Part shown: positions 37,273-56,749 of the stretch, piece after piece
Numbering within the stretch: the stretch's first letter is position 1
Layout of the letters: each line of letters starts with the position of its first letter
Assembly (NCBI GenBank): GCA_021613335.1
Contig: JAJTWR010000251.1
Location: 2,834,501 to 2,898,500, forward strand
DNA from: Whitmania pigra
Taxonomy: Eukaryota; Annelida; Clitellata; Hirudinida; Haemopidae
Length of the DNA stretch: 64,000 bases
Reading direction: 5' to 3'
Position numbers and translations under genes: made by a program
The notes under the pieces: generated by a model
What the model was told of the DNA's origin: nothing
Database searches by the model: none
The model's input: the letters and a program-made list of their open reading frames with translations, nothing else

Positions 37273-38319
37273 ATGTCCGGAATTGCAAAGGACAGATTCC
37301 AATTGAATGAAGTAATCGGGGAAGGCAGCTTCGGCGTTGTCTACAGGGCCCTCGATAAGAAAACAAACAAACCCGTGGCTCTCAAATGCGTCAAACACTC
37401 AACAAAGAAGGCTTCTCTGATGCGTTCAGAATGCGAAATCATGAAAATCCTGCAGGAACAGCAGGCTCCCAAGTTGAAAAACTACACAGTCCAACTACTG
37501 GACTCTTTTTCAGAGGGCAAATGTGACTACTACGTGCTCGAGCTTTTGCACAACAGCCTCTACGAGGCTTTGAAGACCAAATTCATTAAAGGATGCACTT
37601 TGAAAACGATCTCAACAATCGGTTACAAACTCTGCAAAGCTCTCTGCTACTTTCAAAACGTGGACGTGAGCGGATTCGGAAATACCTCTCTCATTCACGG
37701 CGACTTGAAATCAAACAATATCATGTTCACGGACAGCAGGTATAAATCCATAAAAATTATCGATTTTGGTTTGTCCACCTTCCAGCATGAATGCCAACCA
37801 GGACACTTCCAGGTGAGAAGTCACAGAGCTCCGGAAGGATTTTTCTTGACAAACGCCACGGCAACTCCGGCTGTCGACATGTGGAGTGTTGGTGTCATCC
37901 TCTTTAACCTCTTCTCCAAGAACAACTTCTTCAAGGCAAAATCGGACGAAGAGCAGATAGCAAATCTGGTGCAACTGTTCGGAGTACCCCCTCTAGAAAT
38001 GATGGAAGGAGACCCCAAAGTCGAAGTTTTGTTCGACCGAGATGGTAATAATAAGCTTGCCTTAAAGCTCGGCTATGTTGTAAACAGAACTCAAATATTT
38101 ACATTTCCACAATTATTCAAATGGGCATCTTCTGCCTCCATTCACCAAGATGCAAAAGATCCTTGGGTTGAAAAGTTTAGGGATCTTCTTGTAAAAATAT
38201 TTCAAGTCGACCCGAAGTTTAGACTGCAGCCGCACGAAGCTATCAAGCATCCGTTTTTTGAATTGACAAAGAAAAAGAAAAACATTTTTAGTCGGATGCT
38301 AGAGAAGATAAGAAAGTGA
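37273..38319 (+). CDS. DYRK/HIPK-like protein kinase, single exon (kinase B)
   Basis: A 348-residue intronless kinase, essentially a bare catalytic domain. Features: glycine loop IGEGSFGVVYRALD (about 15-28), VALKCVK lysine, hinge LELLHNSL, catalytic loop LIHGDLKSNNIMFTD with the aspartate present, DFGLSTF, P+1 SHRAPEGFF, and AVDMWSVGVILFNLFSK. A C-terminal HPFFELTKKKK is followed by a basic tail. The loop spacing, the xIANLVQLFGVPP segment and RAPE match CMGC kinases of the DYRK/HIPK type. The activation-loop tyrosine of the YXY motif is absent. ATG at 37273 is in good context (AAACATG), and AATAAA at 38361-38366 is the likely polyadenylation signal. All catalytic residues are intact. The substrate is unknown. 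Confidence 0.92.
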   Translation: MSGIAKDRFQLNEVIGEGSFGVVYRALDKKTNKPVALKCVKHSTKKASLMRSECEIMKILQEQQAPKLKNYTVQLLDSFSEGKCDYYVLELLHNSLYEALKTKFIKGCTLKTISTIGYKLCKALCYFQNVDVSGFGNTSLIHGDLKSNNIMFTDSRYKSIKIIDFGLSTFQHECQPGHFQVRSHRAPEGFFLTNATATPAVDMWSVGVILFNLFSKNNFFKAKSDEEQIANLVQLFGVPPLEMMEGDPKVEVLFDRDGNNKLALKLGYVVNRTQIFTFPQLFKWASSASIHQDAKDPWVEKFRDLLVKIFQVDPKFRLQPHEAIKHPFFELTKKKKNIFSRMLEKIRK

Positions 38320-38660
38320 TGTCGATGTTTTAATTTTAATGTAGTTAATTTTACTTTTAAAATAAAATGCGTTTAAATCATTCTTGTGTTATTCACAACT
38401 TTTGGGTGCTCTGGTTATGGCTCATTCAAAATTCATAATGGAATTATAGCAACAAAATTAATAAATTTATCTGATCAATCGTGTTCATGAAAGCATTGTC
38501 AAAACAATGTCAAATTTTTTGTTGCATCTTTGCTTCACTGACATTTTTAAAACTTGTGTTTAGGAGACCAACATAAATCACTGTACAGAAGCAAATTCGA
38601 ACGCGTTTTGTAGAAAAGATGTGATGAAAATATAGTTACTAAATTAAAAAAAAGTAATGT

Positions 38661-38900
38661 TTAAGTTTGTTTATTTTTTTTAAAGTAATTCAACTTTAAA
38701 GTCGAGATCTTTTCCTGAACCCTGGATAATTCATTGGATACAAGTTCTATTTCTGCTTTCCTTGCAACCATGTTTGTTATCTGACGTTGGCTAACTTTGA
38801 AATCATTGGTAAGTTCTGAGATGGAGTGATTATTTTCGTAATTTCTAATCAATTCAACTTTCTTCCTTAATGGCAACCACTGTCTTATCTGAGAATCCAT
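38661..38900 (-). CDS. CENP-B/pogo-type HTH fragment
   Basis: ATG at 38900 opens a 79-residue frame. KKVELIRNYENNHSISELTN followed by DFKVSQRQITNMVARKAEI looks like the N-terminal helix-turn-helix of CENP-B and pogo transposases. It then ends in a short coiled-coil-like ELSRVQEKISTLK. No second domain or DDE catalytic core follows. It is most likely a truncated pogo-type transposase, but a small DNA-binding gene is possible because the frame is intact. Confidence 0.5.
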   Translation of the reverse strand: MDSQIRQWLPLRKKVELIRNYENNHSISELTNDFKVSQRQITNMVARKAEIELVSNELSRVQEKISTLKLNYFKKNKQT

Positions 38901-39354
38901 AGCTGAGAACTTAACGATATCAACTGAAAACCACTCGATTAACTGGGAACTTGAATTTTAGCCTGATGCAAAGGCATAACTCCGAAGATACTTTATGGAA
39001 CAAAATTTAATTAGAAACATTTATTTGTATAAGTTTACATAAATTTACATAAATATATTTACAAATTTATAAAACCCTCCAAACAAACTCGTTGTTTTAA
39101 TGTTTATTGGTGCACTGTCATTTTGGACAAAATGTGTTAAAATCGATCCGTTCTTGCATGAATGCTTAGTATTAATAACTCGCATTTAAGGGGTTCAAAG
39201 AAATATTAAAAATTTTATTTGCAAACTTTACAGCGGAGATGATTAATACACTTTGTATGCAAATATTCATTAACTTCAGCGGGCATGGTTATCGCAGAGA
39301 CTTGTTTAGTTTTTTATCACAAGTTTGCAGTTGTAACGTTTTCGCTCGATGTGA

Positions 39355-39430
39355 ACCTGTATGGCCCAGCGGTTAAGGATTCATCTCGCGCATATTCGAT
39401 TCGTTGCTGGATTCCCACACTAGTCGTCTA
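39355..39430 (+). mobile_element. tRNA-derived SINE or tRNA pseudogene
   Basis: The A box TGGCCCAGCGG (39362-39372) is perfect and the B-box-like GCTGGATTCCC (39406-39416) is degenerate. Their spacing equals that of a tRNA. The acceptor and T stems do not pair well, so it is not a functional tRNA. It is unlike the SINE family at 5655. Confidence 0.5.
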
Positions 39431-40349
39431 TACCAATATAGTTTTAGTGATTTTAATAACTTAATATCTTGGGTTGGGGTTAAGATTTGAGTTAGTGTTA
39501 GGCTAAGCATTTATTAATGTAATTTCAAAATGTTCCGATGAAGCTATTTTTCACAATTAATACTAAATTAATTGCGTATTGTAACGATATACATTATTTT
39601 TTATATAACAAATTGAATTTACTATTATAAATTTTTTTGCTATTGTAAAAAGTTTTAACTTTTAAGACCATGGCCTTACCCCAAAGTCCACGAAAATTCA
39701 CGTAAATATAAGTATAGTAATAATCTCCGATGTAGAGCCACAGCCAGATTTTATATTCGGAATTTTCTTTGTGGCAAAAAACAAATGATTATTATTGTGT
39801 TATCATTGTACATCTTCATCAATTTATTCCTTCCTAATATGTAATGCGGCATTCTCTCCTAATGTTAAAATGCTTCACATTTTGAAAACATTGCCCGTTC
39901 TAACTTCTCACTAAAAAGAATCAAGTCAGACGTTCGAAATTCAACAATTGAAATGAGACTTGCTCATTTAGCAAAGATATCTCGATAGATTCTCAAGAGT
40001 TTTGGAAAAATTTGCCGAAAGTTCTAGACGTTTTAATCTTATATTATAATGACATTTATTTCGATATTTATTATTATCATTATCACCATCATCCTTTATT
40101 AGTATTACCATTATTGTTATTTGATTAATATAAATTGATTTTGAAAAATGCCTTGGTAATGGAAAAGCAATTTTAGTAATTTAAAACCCAGATTGGTTCC
40201 AAACAATTACATAATTGTTTGTGGGCATAAAGCACCTTTTTGATGGCCTTGGGTAGATGCCACACGACTTGAAATTTTCCACGAATGGTCAATCTTACTT
40301 AATCTTTTAATAAAACGCAACAAACAAATTAGTCACATCATTCTCCGCA

Positions 40350-40440
40350 GAGATGGGTAGTTACTAACTATAAGTAGCTAACTACTAAATAGTTAAAATA
40401 GTTAAAAAATAGTCAATTTTTTGCTATTCTAACGCCAACA
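40350..40440 (+). mobile_element. hAT terminus remnant
   Basis: GCAGAGATGGGTAGTTACTA followed by repeated AGTTACTA/TAGCTAACTA words is like the terminal sequence of hAT elements (CAGAGNTGGG). No partner terminus was found nearby. From 38905 to 40345 I otherwise see only AT-rich DNA and the tRNA-like sequence. Confidence 0.4.
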
Positions 40441-40565
40441 TTCAATTTGTAAACAAATTTATTAAAATTGATATCAAATATAAAAGATGGTTAAAATACC
40501 TTATAGCATAATGAATATACATATGACACGGTCAAACATCATTGAAAAATTTTACATTACTTATA

Positions 40566-41615
40566 TTACAAGAACTTTCTTTTAAATTTCTCCTTCAGTG
40601 TTTGAAACATGCTCTTCTTCTTGACGAGTTTAAAAAATGGATGCTCAATAGCTTCCCTTGGCTTCAGTCTTAGCTTTGGGTTCATTTCGAACATTTTCAA
40701 AAGAAGATCGTTGAACTTCTCTAGCCAAGGGATCAACTTTGGCTCCATAAACATTGAATCAGATGCAATTCTGAACAAATAGGAGAATGAATGCCATATG
40801 GAAGCTTTCGATCGGATCTTGGATTTCAATTTAAGCTTATCTTCGTAAACGTTGAAAAGCAGACCCAAAGATGGGTCATTGCCGATCATTTCTAACGTAG
40901 GTTCTCCGAAGATATTGACCAAATTTGCCATTTGTTCTGTGTCAGACTTAGAGTTAAATAAGTGTTTCTTGGCAAAAAGACTAAATAGTATCACACCAAC
41001 GCTCCACATGTCAATGGCTGGTGTTATTTCTGCGTCGAAGAGAAAAAAGTCTTCAGGAGCTCTAAAGTTTCTGTTCTGAGTGGATTCGGTAAACCTTTCA
41101 AATTCAAAATAGGATATTCCAAAATCAATAATTTTTATCGTGGTCCAGGTATCGTCTGTGAACATGATGTTGTCGAATTTCAGATCGCCGTGGACGAGGG
41201 AAGTCTTGCCGATGCCTTTGATGTTTATATCCTGCAAATGACAGAGAGCCATGCACAGCTGTAGACCGATGGAAGCGATCTTTACTAAAGAGTATCCGTC
41301 ATTAAACTTGATATCTATCGCCTGGAACAGATTACAGAAAAGAAGTTCAAAGACAAGAACTTCATAGCCCTCTATTTCGAAGCAATCGTACAATTGCACT
41401 ACGTGCTTCTTGTAGGGAGAATTCTGATCCAACAAAAACTCCATAATCTGAACTTCGGAAAACCTGCTGTATTTTTTGGACACGAGGTTGGACTTGACAA
41501 TCTTGATGGCAACGTTTCGGTTGCGCACTTTGTCGATGCCGCGGTAGACTTGGCCAAACGATCCAGACCCCAGAAGCTCTTTAAATTCATACCTTAGATT
41601 TAAGTACTCTTCCAT
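40566..41615 (-). CDS. DYRK/HIPK-like protein kinase, single exon (kinase C)
   Basis: A 349-residue intronless kinase starting MEEYLNLRYEFKELLG. Motifs in order: glycine loop GSGSFGQVYRGID, VAIKIVK, hinge FELLFCNL, LVHGDLKFDNIMFTD, DFGISYF, RNFRAPEDFF, AIDMWSVGVILFSLF, and REAIEHPFFKLVKKK with a basic tail. All catalytic residues are present. It aligns throughout with kinases B, D and E. It is transcribed in the same direction as D and E, 350 bp downstream of D, so the three form a head-to-tail array that fits tandem duplication. The substrate is unknown. Confidence 0.92.
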   Translation of the reverse strand: MEEYLNLRYEFKELLGSGSFGQVYRGIDKVRNRNVAIKIVKSNLVSKKYSRFSEVQIMEFLLDQNSPYKKHVVQLYDCFEIEGYEVLVFELLFCNLFQAIDIKFNDGYSLVKIASIGLQLCMALCHLQDINIKGIGKTSLVHGDLKFDNIMFTDDTWTTIKIIDFGISYFEFERFTESTQNRNFRAPEDFFLFDAEITPAIDMWSVGVILFSLFAKKHLFNSKSDTEQMANLVNIFGEPTLEMIGNDPSLGLLFNVYEDKLKLKSKIRSKASIWHSFSYLFRIASDSMFMEPKLIPWLEKFNDLLLKMFEMNPKLRLKPREAIEHPFFKLVKKKSMFQTLKEKFKRKFL

Positions 41616-41965
41616 TATCAGTGTTTTAAGTTTTTCTTTTTAGAATTTTTGGTTAAAATTGATTCGAGGGTATGACAATTTGATAAATGTGACCGAGGAA
41701 TTTGAAGTAACCATTTATTCCGCCCCGCCCTGCTGCTGGCGAAAGATTCTGAATATAATTTAAGTGTAGCTAATTAATAATTAGTTAATTTAAAAAATAA
41801 TTAATTTTATAACAATTACATAAAATCTTCCTATACAATTATATAAAATCCAAAGTACATATTTTGAAGCATGTTTATTTGTAGGAGACTAAGTTTTTCC
41901 AATTTATGAGAAAAGTTAAATTAAAGCAGCTCAAATCCATAATAAAATTTCATGCAATAATGAAA

Positions 41966-43006
41966 CTATTTTTCATATTTCTCAGGTGAGGAAGAAATAT
42001 GTTTCCTCAATTTAGCAAGTTTGAAGAATGGATGATGGACGGCTTCATTAGGCTTCAGTCTAAATTTGGGGTTGAAATCGAAGATTTTAAGGAGGAAGTC
42101 GTATAATTGGTCAACCCAGGATGCAGTCAGCGTGTCGCTATGTATTGAGGCTTTAGCGGCCTTCCCAAACATTTCGATGAAATTATATTTCTGAGTCTTG
42201 TCCTTACTGTATTTTTGTTTCAACAAAAGTTTGTCTCCATGTCTGTCAAACAGGCGGCCCAATTTGGAATTATCTTTCATCATTTCGAGAGATGGTTCTC
42301 CGAAAACACAGACAAGATTCGCCATCTGCTCGGACTTTGTTACAGAGCGAAACATGATATTATTATTAAAGAGAGTGAACAGTACAACCCCAACGCTCCA
42401 CATGTCGACGGCCGGCGTAATTTCATAATCCGCAAGGAAAAACACTTCAGGAGCCCTAAAGTTCAAGATTTGCCCTGCTCTACGAAGTTTCTCGCATTGG
42501 AAAACTGACTTTCCAAAGTCTATGATTTTAACATTTGTGAAAGAATCGTCGGTAAACATGATGTTGTCCAATTTAAGGTCGTTGTGAATCAGAGAGGTTT
42601 TGCCAATGCCTTCTAACTCCACGTCTTGCAGATGGCAGAGAGCTTCGCACAACTGAAGACCGATGTTGGCGATGGCATCCAGGCCGCATCCTTTGTAGTA
42701 CTTGACCGCCATGGCAGTAAAAAGGTCGCAGTAGAGCAGTTCGAAAACATAGACGCTGATTTTTTCCATGGAAAACGAGTCACACAGCTGAATGACATAG
42801 TCCTTGTAAGGAGAACCATGACCATGAAGTATCTTCAAGATTTCTCCCTCGGAGTAACTTGGCCTGATCTTTGATGGTTGTTTAGTGATATATTTGATTG
42901 CCACTGCCCTGCTACTATGCTTATCGAAGGCCCTGTGGATATGACTAAAGGCGCCTTTCCCAATGCTCTCTTGAATTTCATATCTTCCAAGCTGTAAATC
43001 CTCCAT
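41966..43006 (-). CDS. DYRK/HIPK-like protein kinase, single exon (kinase D)
   Basis: A 346-residue intronless kinase starting MEDLQLGRYEIQESIG. The glycine loop reads GKGAFSHIHRAFD, where a histidine replaces the usual valine-tyrosine region. The lysine (VAIKYIT), LIHNDLKLDNIMFTD, DFGKSVF, LNFRAPEVFF and AVDMWSVGVVLFTLF are present. The C-terminal HPFFKLAKLRK aligns with the paralogues. It should be catalytically competent. The first glycine of HGD in the other copies is asparagine here. It is the middle member of the C-D-E array; 457 bp separate it from E. Confidence 0.92.
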   Translation of the reverse strand: MEDLQLGRYEIQESIGKGAFSHIHRAFDKHSSRAVAIKYITKQPSKIRPSYSEGEILKILHGHGSPYKDYVIQLCDSFSMEKISVYVFELLYCDLFTAMAVKYYKGCGLDAIANIGLQLCEALCHLQDVELEGIGKTSLIHNDLKLDNIMFTDDSFTNVKIIDFGKSVFQCEKLRRAGQILNFRAPEVFFLADYEITPAVDMWSVGVVLFTLFNNNIMFRSVTKSEQMANLVCVFGEPSLEMMKDNSKLGRLFDRHGDKLLLKQKYSKDKTQKYNFIEMFGKAAKASIHSDTLTASWVDQLYDFLLKIFDFNPKFRLKPNEAVHHPFFKLAKLRKHISSSPEKYEK

Positions 43007-43463
43007 ATTATTTTCGATTAAGTTTTTCGTTGAAGAATTATACCATTAACTATAAAATTTGTTGAAATTTATTTTTGTTTTAATGTTTATTTATAACTGC
43101 TTTGCTTGTGTCTGCATAAAGTTTTGTAATAGAGCTATGTTCTGACAATAAAAGATACGTTATATTTGACATTTAATGCTCAAAACTTAATTATTAATAT
43201 TTCTTTTGTCTTTTCAATAGTTTTAAGACAGATTTCCTTGTTGATTGTTAATAATAAATTAAAAATTATATTAATATATAATTATAATAAAAATATATTA
43301 ATTAAGTCAATGCTTTATGGCGAAGGCAATTTATGCCATAACATCGATTAATATACTACCGCAAATAATTGCAACGCATTACGGCAAGAAATTTAATTGG
43401 CACGCAAAACACTAAATTATTGTATTGAGGATATTATTTCTTTCCTTCATCTAAATCACTTTT

Positions 43464-44471
43464 TTAGAGCTGACTCTCTGTATTAGTCATAATAAAAAAC
43501 GGATGTTTTATGGCATCTCGTGGCCTCAGTCTTAACTTTGGATCCAACTGAAAGATCCTGTGAAGAAGATCACTGAACTTTACAACCCAAAATAAAGTCT
43601 CGATATTGCTATGAATAGGCAGAAGGGCCGCGCTTGAGAGCATCTCGTCAAAGGTAAAGTACTGTGTTGCTTGTTCCTTGTATACAGGCTTTAGTTTAAG
43701 CTTATTGCCATAGCGATGGAATAAACGATTCATCTTCGGATCTCCAGACATCATTTCTATCGATGGTTCTCCGAAAACATTAACCAGGTTTGCCAGTTGT
43801 TCTTCCTTCGTCTCGGATTTAAATAAACTCTGGTTGGAAAAGAGATTGAAAAGCAGCACTCCGACACTCCACATGTCGATAGCTGTTGTAACTTCGGTAT
43901 TGGAAATGAAGAAACCTTCAGGAGCCTGGTAATTCATGTTTTGGACTACTCTGCAATGCTTTTCACACTGGTAAAAAGCCGAACCAAAGTCTACGATTTT
44001 AACTTTGGTGAAAGTTTCATCAGTGAACATGATATTATCATTTTTCAGATCGCTGTGAATAAGCGAAGTTTTACCCTTGTCTTTCAAGTCAATCTTATCG
44101 AAGAGACAGAGAGCCTTGCAGACTTGAAGGCCGATGAGGGCAATCATCTTTAGATTGAAACCTTTCTGGAATTTTATATATTTTGCCTTGTGAAGATCGC
44201 AGTGCAAAAGTTCCATCACGCAAATGTCTTGGTCGTCTATCTTAAAGGAATCGTACACTTCAACGATTGTGTTATTGTAGCGAGAATTCTGTTCCTTAAG
44301 TGTCTTCAAGATTTCGGCTTCCTCGTAGTCAGAAGCGTACTTTACTGATTTTTTATGAAACTTTATGGCCACATGTTTTTCGGTTTTCTTATCGAAAGCC
44401 CTGAACGTTTCTCCTGATACTCCACTTCCCAGACGATCCAAGATTTCGTACCTTTGCCTGAAGTCTTCCAT
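43464..44471 (-). CDS. DYRK/HIPK-like protein kinase, single exon (kinase E)
   Basis: A 335-residue intronless kinase starting MEDFRQRYEILDRLG. The glycine loop is unusual, GSGVSGETFRAFD: the conserved aromatic at the loop tip is serine. VAIKFHK, LIHSDLKNDNIMFTD and DFGSAFY are present. The P+1 segment is MNYQAPEGFF, with glutamine where the others have arginine (RAPE). AIDMWSVGVLLFNLF and HPFFIMTN follow. The protein ends about 12 residues earlier than B-D and lacks their basic tail. Catalytic aspartates are intact, but the altered P-loop and P+1 suggest changed activity or substrate choice. AT-rich DNA from 44480 to 45070 holds no gene. Confidence 0.9.
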   Translation of the reverse strand: MEDFRQRYEILDRLGSGVSGETFRAFDKKTEKHVAIKFHKKSVKYASDYEEAEILKTLKEQNSRYNNTIVEVYDSFKIDDQDICVMELLHCDLHKAKYIKFQKGFNLKMIALIGLQVCKALCLFDKIDLKDKGKTSLIHSDLKNDNIMFTDETFTKVKIVDFGSAFYQCEKHCRVVQNMNYQAPEGFFISNTEVTTAIDMWSVGVLLFNLFSNQSLFKSETKEEQLANLVNVFGEPSIEMMSGDPKMNRLFHRYGNKLKLKPVYKEQATQYFTFDEMLSSAALLPIHSNIETLFWVVKFSDLLHRIFQLDPKLRLRPRDAIKHPFFIMTNTESQL

Positions 44472-45075
44472 ACTTTCAGAAGTTGAAAACTATTGTTCTC
44501 TTGAATATTTGAATTATAACTATATTGCTATTTAGTTTATCTTTATATCTTGTTTGAAGCATATTATCGACCATTTTATATATTTAGGAATAAAAGATCT
44601 TTAATATTGGTAATAAATTGTCTTTTAATTTTGATTATTTCGTGTTTCATTTAAAATAATAAAAATATTCGTAATTTGTAATGTTAATTAGAATACGGTT
44701 TTTATGTTGTTATGTTTTTATTTTATTAATTTATTTATCATTTATTATTTTACTTATTTGATCACATTTCATTGCATACGAAATGAATATATCAACCTGA
44801 TTAGCACTATTATTCCACTACTAACTCTGGTTCTAGACATTAAAACTGGACCTAGACATTAACCCACTTGACTTGGAAACCAACAATATGTCCCACCTGA
44901 ATCGGTGATATGTGCGAAATAAAAGATCACCCCAATAACCTTTACGAGGTCATCTCCACTCCCATAGAGTGATTGTGATTGGTCTCAAGCAGAGGGATCT
45001 ATATTAGTAGTCTGCATAAATATTGTGCTGATGTTAATTACCAGTTTCAAGTGCTCTGATTAATTAAATATTGTT

Positions 45076-45830
<755 letters not shown>

Positions 45831-45839
45831 CCACCAGGC

Positions 45840-46390
45840 CACTGATATTTTATTTTTATTTTATTTATTTATTAGACACAATTGAAGGGCCCAATTGGAC
45901 CACTAACACAATTGCAAGAGAAAACAAAAGACATCGACCGGCATGTACACAGGGGCAGCATATACAATAGATTAAATGTAATTTAAGTAGTGGCTAAAGT
46001 CAATGTCCCGTATTATAGCGTTGAAGCAGGAGGCCGTGGTTGATTTAACGACATCACCTGGCAATGCGTTCCATGGCTTTACGATTCTAATGAAAAAGGA
46101 GAATTTAACAATGTCTATAGAATAATTACTTTGTTTAAGTTTAAGACAATGTCCTCGTGTTCCTGTATAGTTTTGTGCAATGAAGGATTGTATTAGAAAG
46201 GTATTAGTAAAGCCATGTAATATTTTGAATCCAAGTGTTAAATCAGCCAGAAGTCGCCGCCTTTCCAAGGTTGGAAGCTTGAGCAACCTTAGTCTCTCCA
46301 TGTATGGATATGATGCCACAGATGGAATTGATTTGGTGAACCGCCTTTGCACATTTTCTATTTTGTCAATTAAGTATTTGTGATGTGGAT
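45840..46390 (-). pseudogene. LINE 3' fragment (reverse transcriptase C-terminal region)
   Basis: The minus-strand frame ending at 45972 contains QRRFTKSIPSVASYPYMERL, TLERRRLLADLTLGFKILHG and VKPWNALPGDVVKS. This is the region after the reverse transcriptase in APE-type LINEs. The 3' UTR ends in AATAAATAAATAAAATAAAA near 45843. It is 5'-truncated at about 46390, where the next LINE begins in the opposite direction. Confidence 0.85.
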
Positions 46391-46394
46391 TCCA

Positions 46395-47610
46395 TACTTA
46401 TATAATTATATACTTCGATTTCAAAAATGCTTTTGACTCAGTGTCTCACCCAAAAATGCTGATAAAGCTTCAAGCTTATGGAATTTCGGGCAATCTAATT
46501 TTATGGATAGAGAAATTTCTAGCAAATAGAATTCAAGCTGTCAAAGTGAATGGGCAATTCTCCAACAATAAAGATGTTACTAGTGGTGCCTCAAGGGAGT
46601 GTGCTGGGTCCTACGCTTTTCCTTATTTACATAAACGATGTTGTGGACGCATTTACAGACAACTCTGTCAAATACAAACTATTCGCAGATGACATCAAGC
46701 TATACTCAATATCATCTCCTCACAGCTCTTCCTTACAAACTGCTATTGACGGGTTGGTGCTATGGAGCGAAAAATGGCAATTACAATTAGCCCCAGACAA
46801 ATGCCTCCATGCTTCCATTAAAACAGCGGGGGGCAGCATCATGCCCAACAAATACACAATCTACTCAAGACCCATATCCTTCACAGACAATATACGCGAC
46901 CTTGGTGTCATCATCGATAGTAAACTCACCTTCAAAGCCCATATCAACAACATCATTCATAAGGCCTTTGTCAGAACACGCCTAATCCTCAAATGCTTTC
47001 GCTCAAGGGACAAGCGAATATTGACCAGAGCATACTGCACCTATGTTCGGCCAATCCTCGAATATTGCTCCCCGGTCTGGAGCCCCCATAACAAGCAGCT
47101 CATAACAAAGATCGAGCGAGTCCAAAGGTTTTTCACAAGGGCCATACCAGGTTTACGAAATCTACCTTATATGAGCAGACTTCAAAAACTCGGACTCAAG
47201 ACACTGGAACACCGACTCCTCATCCATGATTTATGCCTCTGTCACAAAATGTTACACAGCTTCACTCACTGCGTCGTCTCCAAATTCCCCAATTTCCTGT
47301 CATCTCGCACTCGTGGCCATACCCTCCGTCTACGCCCTGAAAAGTGCTCAACTACTCACAGGCTCCATTTCTTCACCAACCGAATCGCGAAACCCTGGAA
47401 CTCTCTGCCCCCAGATATTATTAACTCTACAACTCATAGTCGGTTTAAGGCCTGCATTTCCAACACTGACTTGAAGAAGTTTCTAACAATTTAATTGACC
47501 TAAATTTGGTATATGCACTCTACATGTACAGATTATCTGACACCAATTTGTGTTAGCGGTCACTTGTGGCCCTCTTTTTGGTTTCAATAAATAAATAAAT
47601 AAATAAAAAA
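46395..47610 (+). pseudogene. 5'-truncated APE-type LINE with one frameshift
   Basis: The element opens within the reverse transcriptase (DFKNAFDSVSHPKMLIKLQA). A frameshift near 46570-46585 falls just before VPQGSVLGPTLFLIYIND. After it the frame is open to 47494 with YKLFADDIKLYS (catalytic aspartates intact), LGVIIDSKLTF and IAKPWNSLPPDIINS. The 3' UTR ends CAATAAATAAATAAATAAAA and leads into (AAT)n. It is the same general type as the inverted fragment next to it but clearly a different copy. Confidence 0.88.
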
Positions 47611-47728
<118 letters not shown>

Positions 47729-47971
47729 ATAGAGATTTAGGATGTTATGATGTCACACAAACCAATAAAATTTACTATTAAAATCTTTTTTTAATATTTC
47801 GGAGAGGGGGGCGGTTTGAACCCATAAATCCCACTATATAAGAGCCTAGTTGGTCATAATAGTTCCTATTAGCGAGCAATAAATATCGACAAATTATTAA
47901 TCCAAGCATTTTTTAGAGTTGGGAAAAAACTGTCCTTCATGCCCCTACTTTTTTGCCTTCGACGAAACACC

Positions 47972-48899
47972 TTAGTTTCCACATTTCACAGTTTGAAAAA
48001 GTAACCGAAAGCGATTGTCCTTCTTGATGAGACCAAAAAATGGATGTTTCAAGGCTTCACGGGGTTTTAATATCAGCTTAGGATCGAATTCTAGCATCCT
48101 GAGGAGCAGATCGTTGAACCTATCCAACCAAGTAGTCATCTGTGCATTGTCTTTATACATTGGGGCCATAGAGGCATGGTAGAACATCTCGGCAAAAGTT
48201 TTCAACTGATTGCCTTTAGAAGCAAAGATCGGTTTCAGTTTGAGCTGGTCTCCGATCCTGTCGAACAGAACGTACAAATTGGGATCATTCTTCATCATCT
48301 TTAGTGAAGGCTCTCCGAAGGCGTAAACAAGATTTGCAATTTGCTCTTCGTTGGAATTTACTGGACGGAATAAGTGCTTGGTTGAGAAGAGGTAGAAGAG
48401 GATCATGCCAAGACTCCACATGTCCGCAGCGGGTGTAGGCTTGGCGAGGGAGTAGAAAAAACCCTCTGGGGGTCTGAAATTCTTGTTTTGCGAAAACTCG
48501 CATTTACTTTCGAACTGAAACTGAGCCAAACCGAAATCGACAATTTTCACCGAATCGAAGCCATCATTCGTGAACATGATGTTGTCCAATTTCAGATCGC
48601 CATGTATCAGAGCGGTTTTACCGAAGCCTTTCAAGTTGACTTTTTGCAAGTGTGCCCTCTTTAAAATGGTCCAGAATTTGGACTATGTACTTCTTAGGAG
48701 AAGAACCGTGGTCTAGTACTGCTTTCAGCTTTTCAAACTCTGAATAAGCGGAAAGGTAACAGACGCTTGATGAGTCGATGTACTTCATAGCGACGTATTG
48801 TTTAGTCGTCATGTCGTAGGCCTTGTACACTTTTCCGTAGGTTCCTTTTCCCAGAAAGTTTGTGAGTGCATATCTTCCCTTTACCAAAGGTTTTTCCAT
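47972..48899 (-). pseudogene. DYRK/HIPK-like kinase with internal deletion (kinase F)
   Basis: The first frame (ATG at 48899) encodes a good glycine loop GKGTYGKVYKAYD and VAMKYID, up to ILDHFK. It then loses register near 48640-48660. The second frame resumes at HLQKVNLKGFGKTALIHGDL and continues with DNIMFTND, DFGLAQF, FRPPEGFF and AADMWSLGMILFYLF to the stop at 47972. Compared with kinases B-E, about 46 codons (hinge and helices D and E) are missing and the frame has shifted, so no intact kinase can be made. The rest is well preserved, which suggests recent loss. FRPPE replaces the family RAPE. Confidence 0.88.
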
Positions 48900-49255
48900 G
48901 GCTTTGCTTTCTAATATTTAATTTTGTTTTTAATTTGCTAGTTTAATCACTTTTGAGATTGAACAATTTGGTAAAATATTAATCGTAAGTTTGCACTCTG
49001 GCATCAATAAAAGATTTTAAATATTAAGATGGAAAACAAAATGTATTGATTTAATTAAATTTTTTTCAAGTTAATCAATCGTCCTTTTTGATTATTGCAG
49101 TAATTTTATATTTTTTAAGTCAATTATAAATAATTACTGTATTTTTGTTTTTTGTTAATAAATTAAAATATTATAATTTGGTTAGTATAATCAATTTAGT
49201 CAATCTTTAATGATGATTGTGATGATACTTTTGTAATCGCCAAACGTAAACAAAT
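48900..49255. promoter_or_regulatory. TBC1D23: intergenic region upstream of TBC1D23
   Basis: The 356 bp between the pseudogene start and the first TBC1D23 ATG must carry the 5' UTR and promoter of TBC1D23. It is AT-rich. I cannot place a start site. Confidence 0.4.
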
Positions 49256-56743
<7,488 letters not shown>

Positions 56744-56749
56744 GTTGCT

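Noticed and set aside
39355..39430. Functional tRNA gene
   Set aside because: The A box and spacing fit, but the B box is degenerate and the acceptor and T stems do not pair.
45972..47494. A single LINE with a 5' inversion
   Set aside because: Both oppositely oriented parts contain the C-terminal region and a 3' tail, so they are two separate copies.
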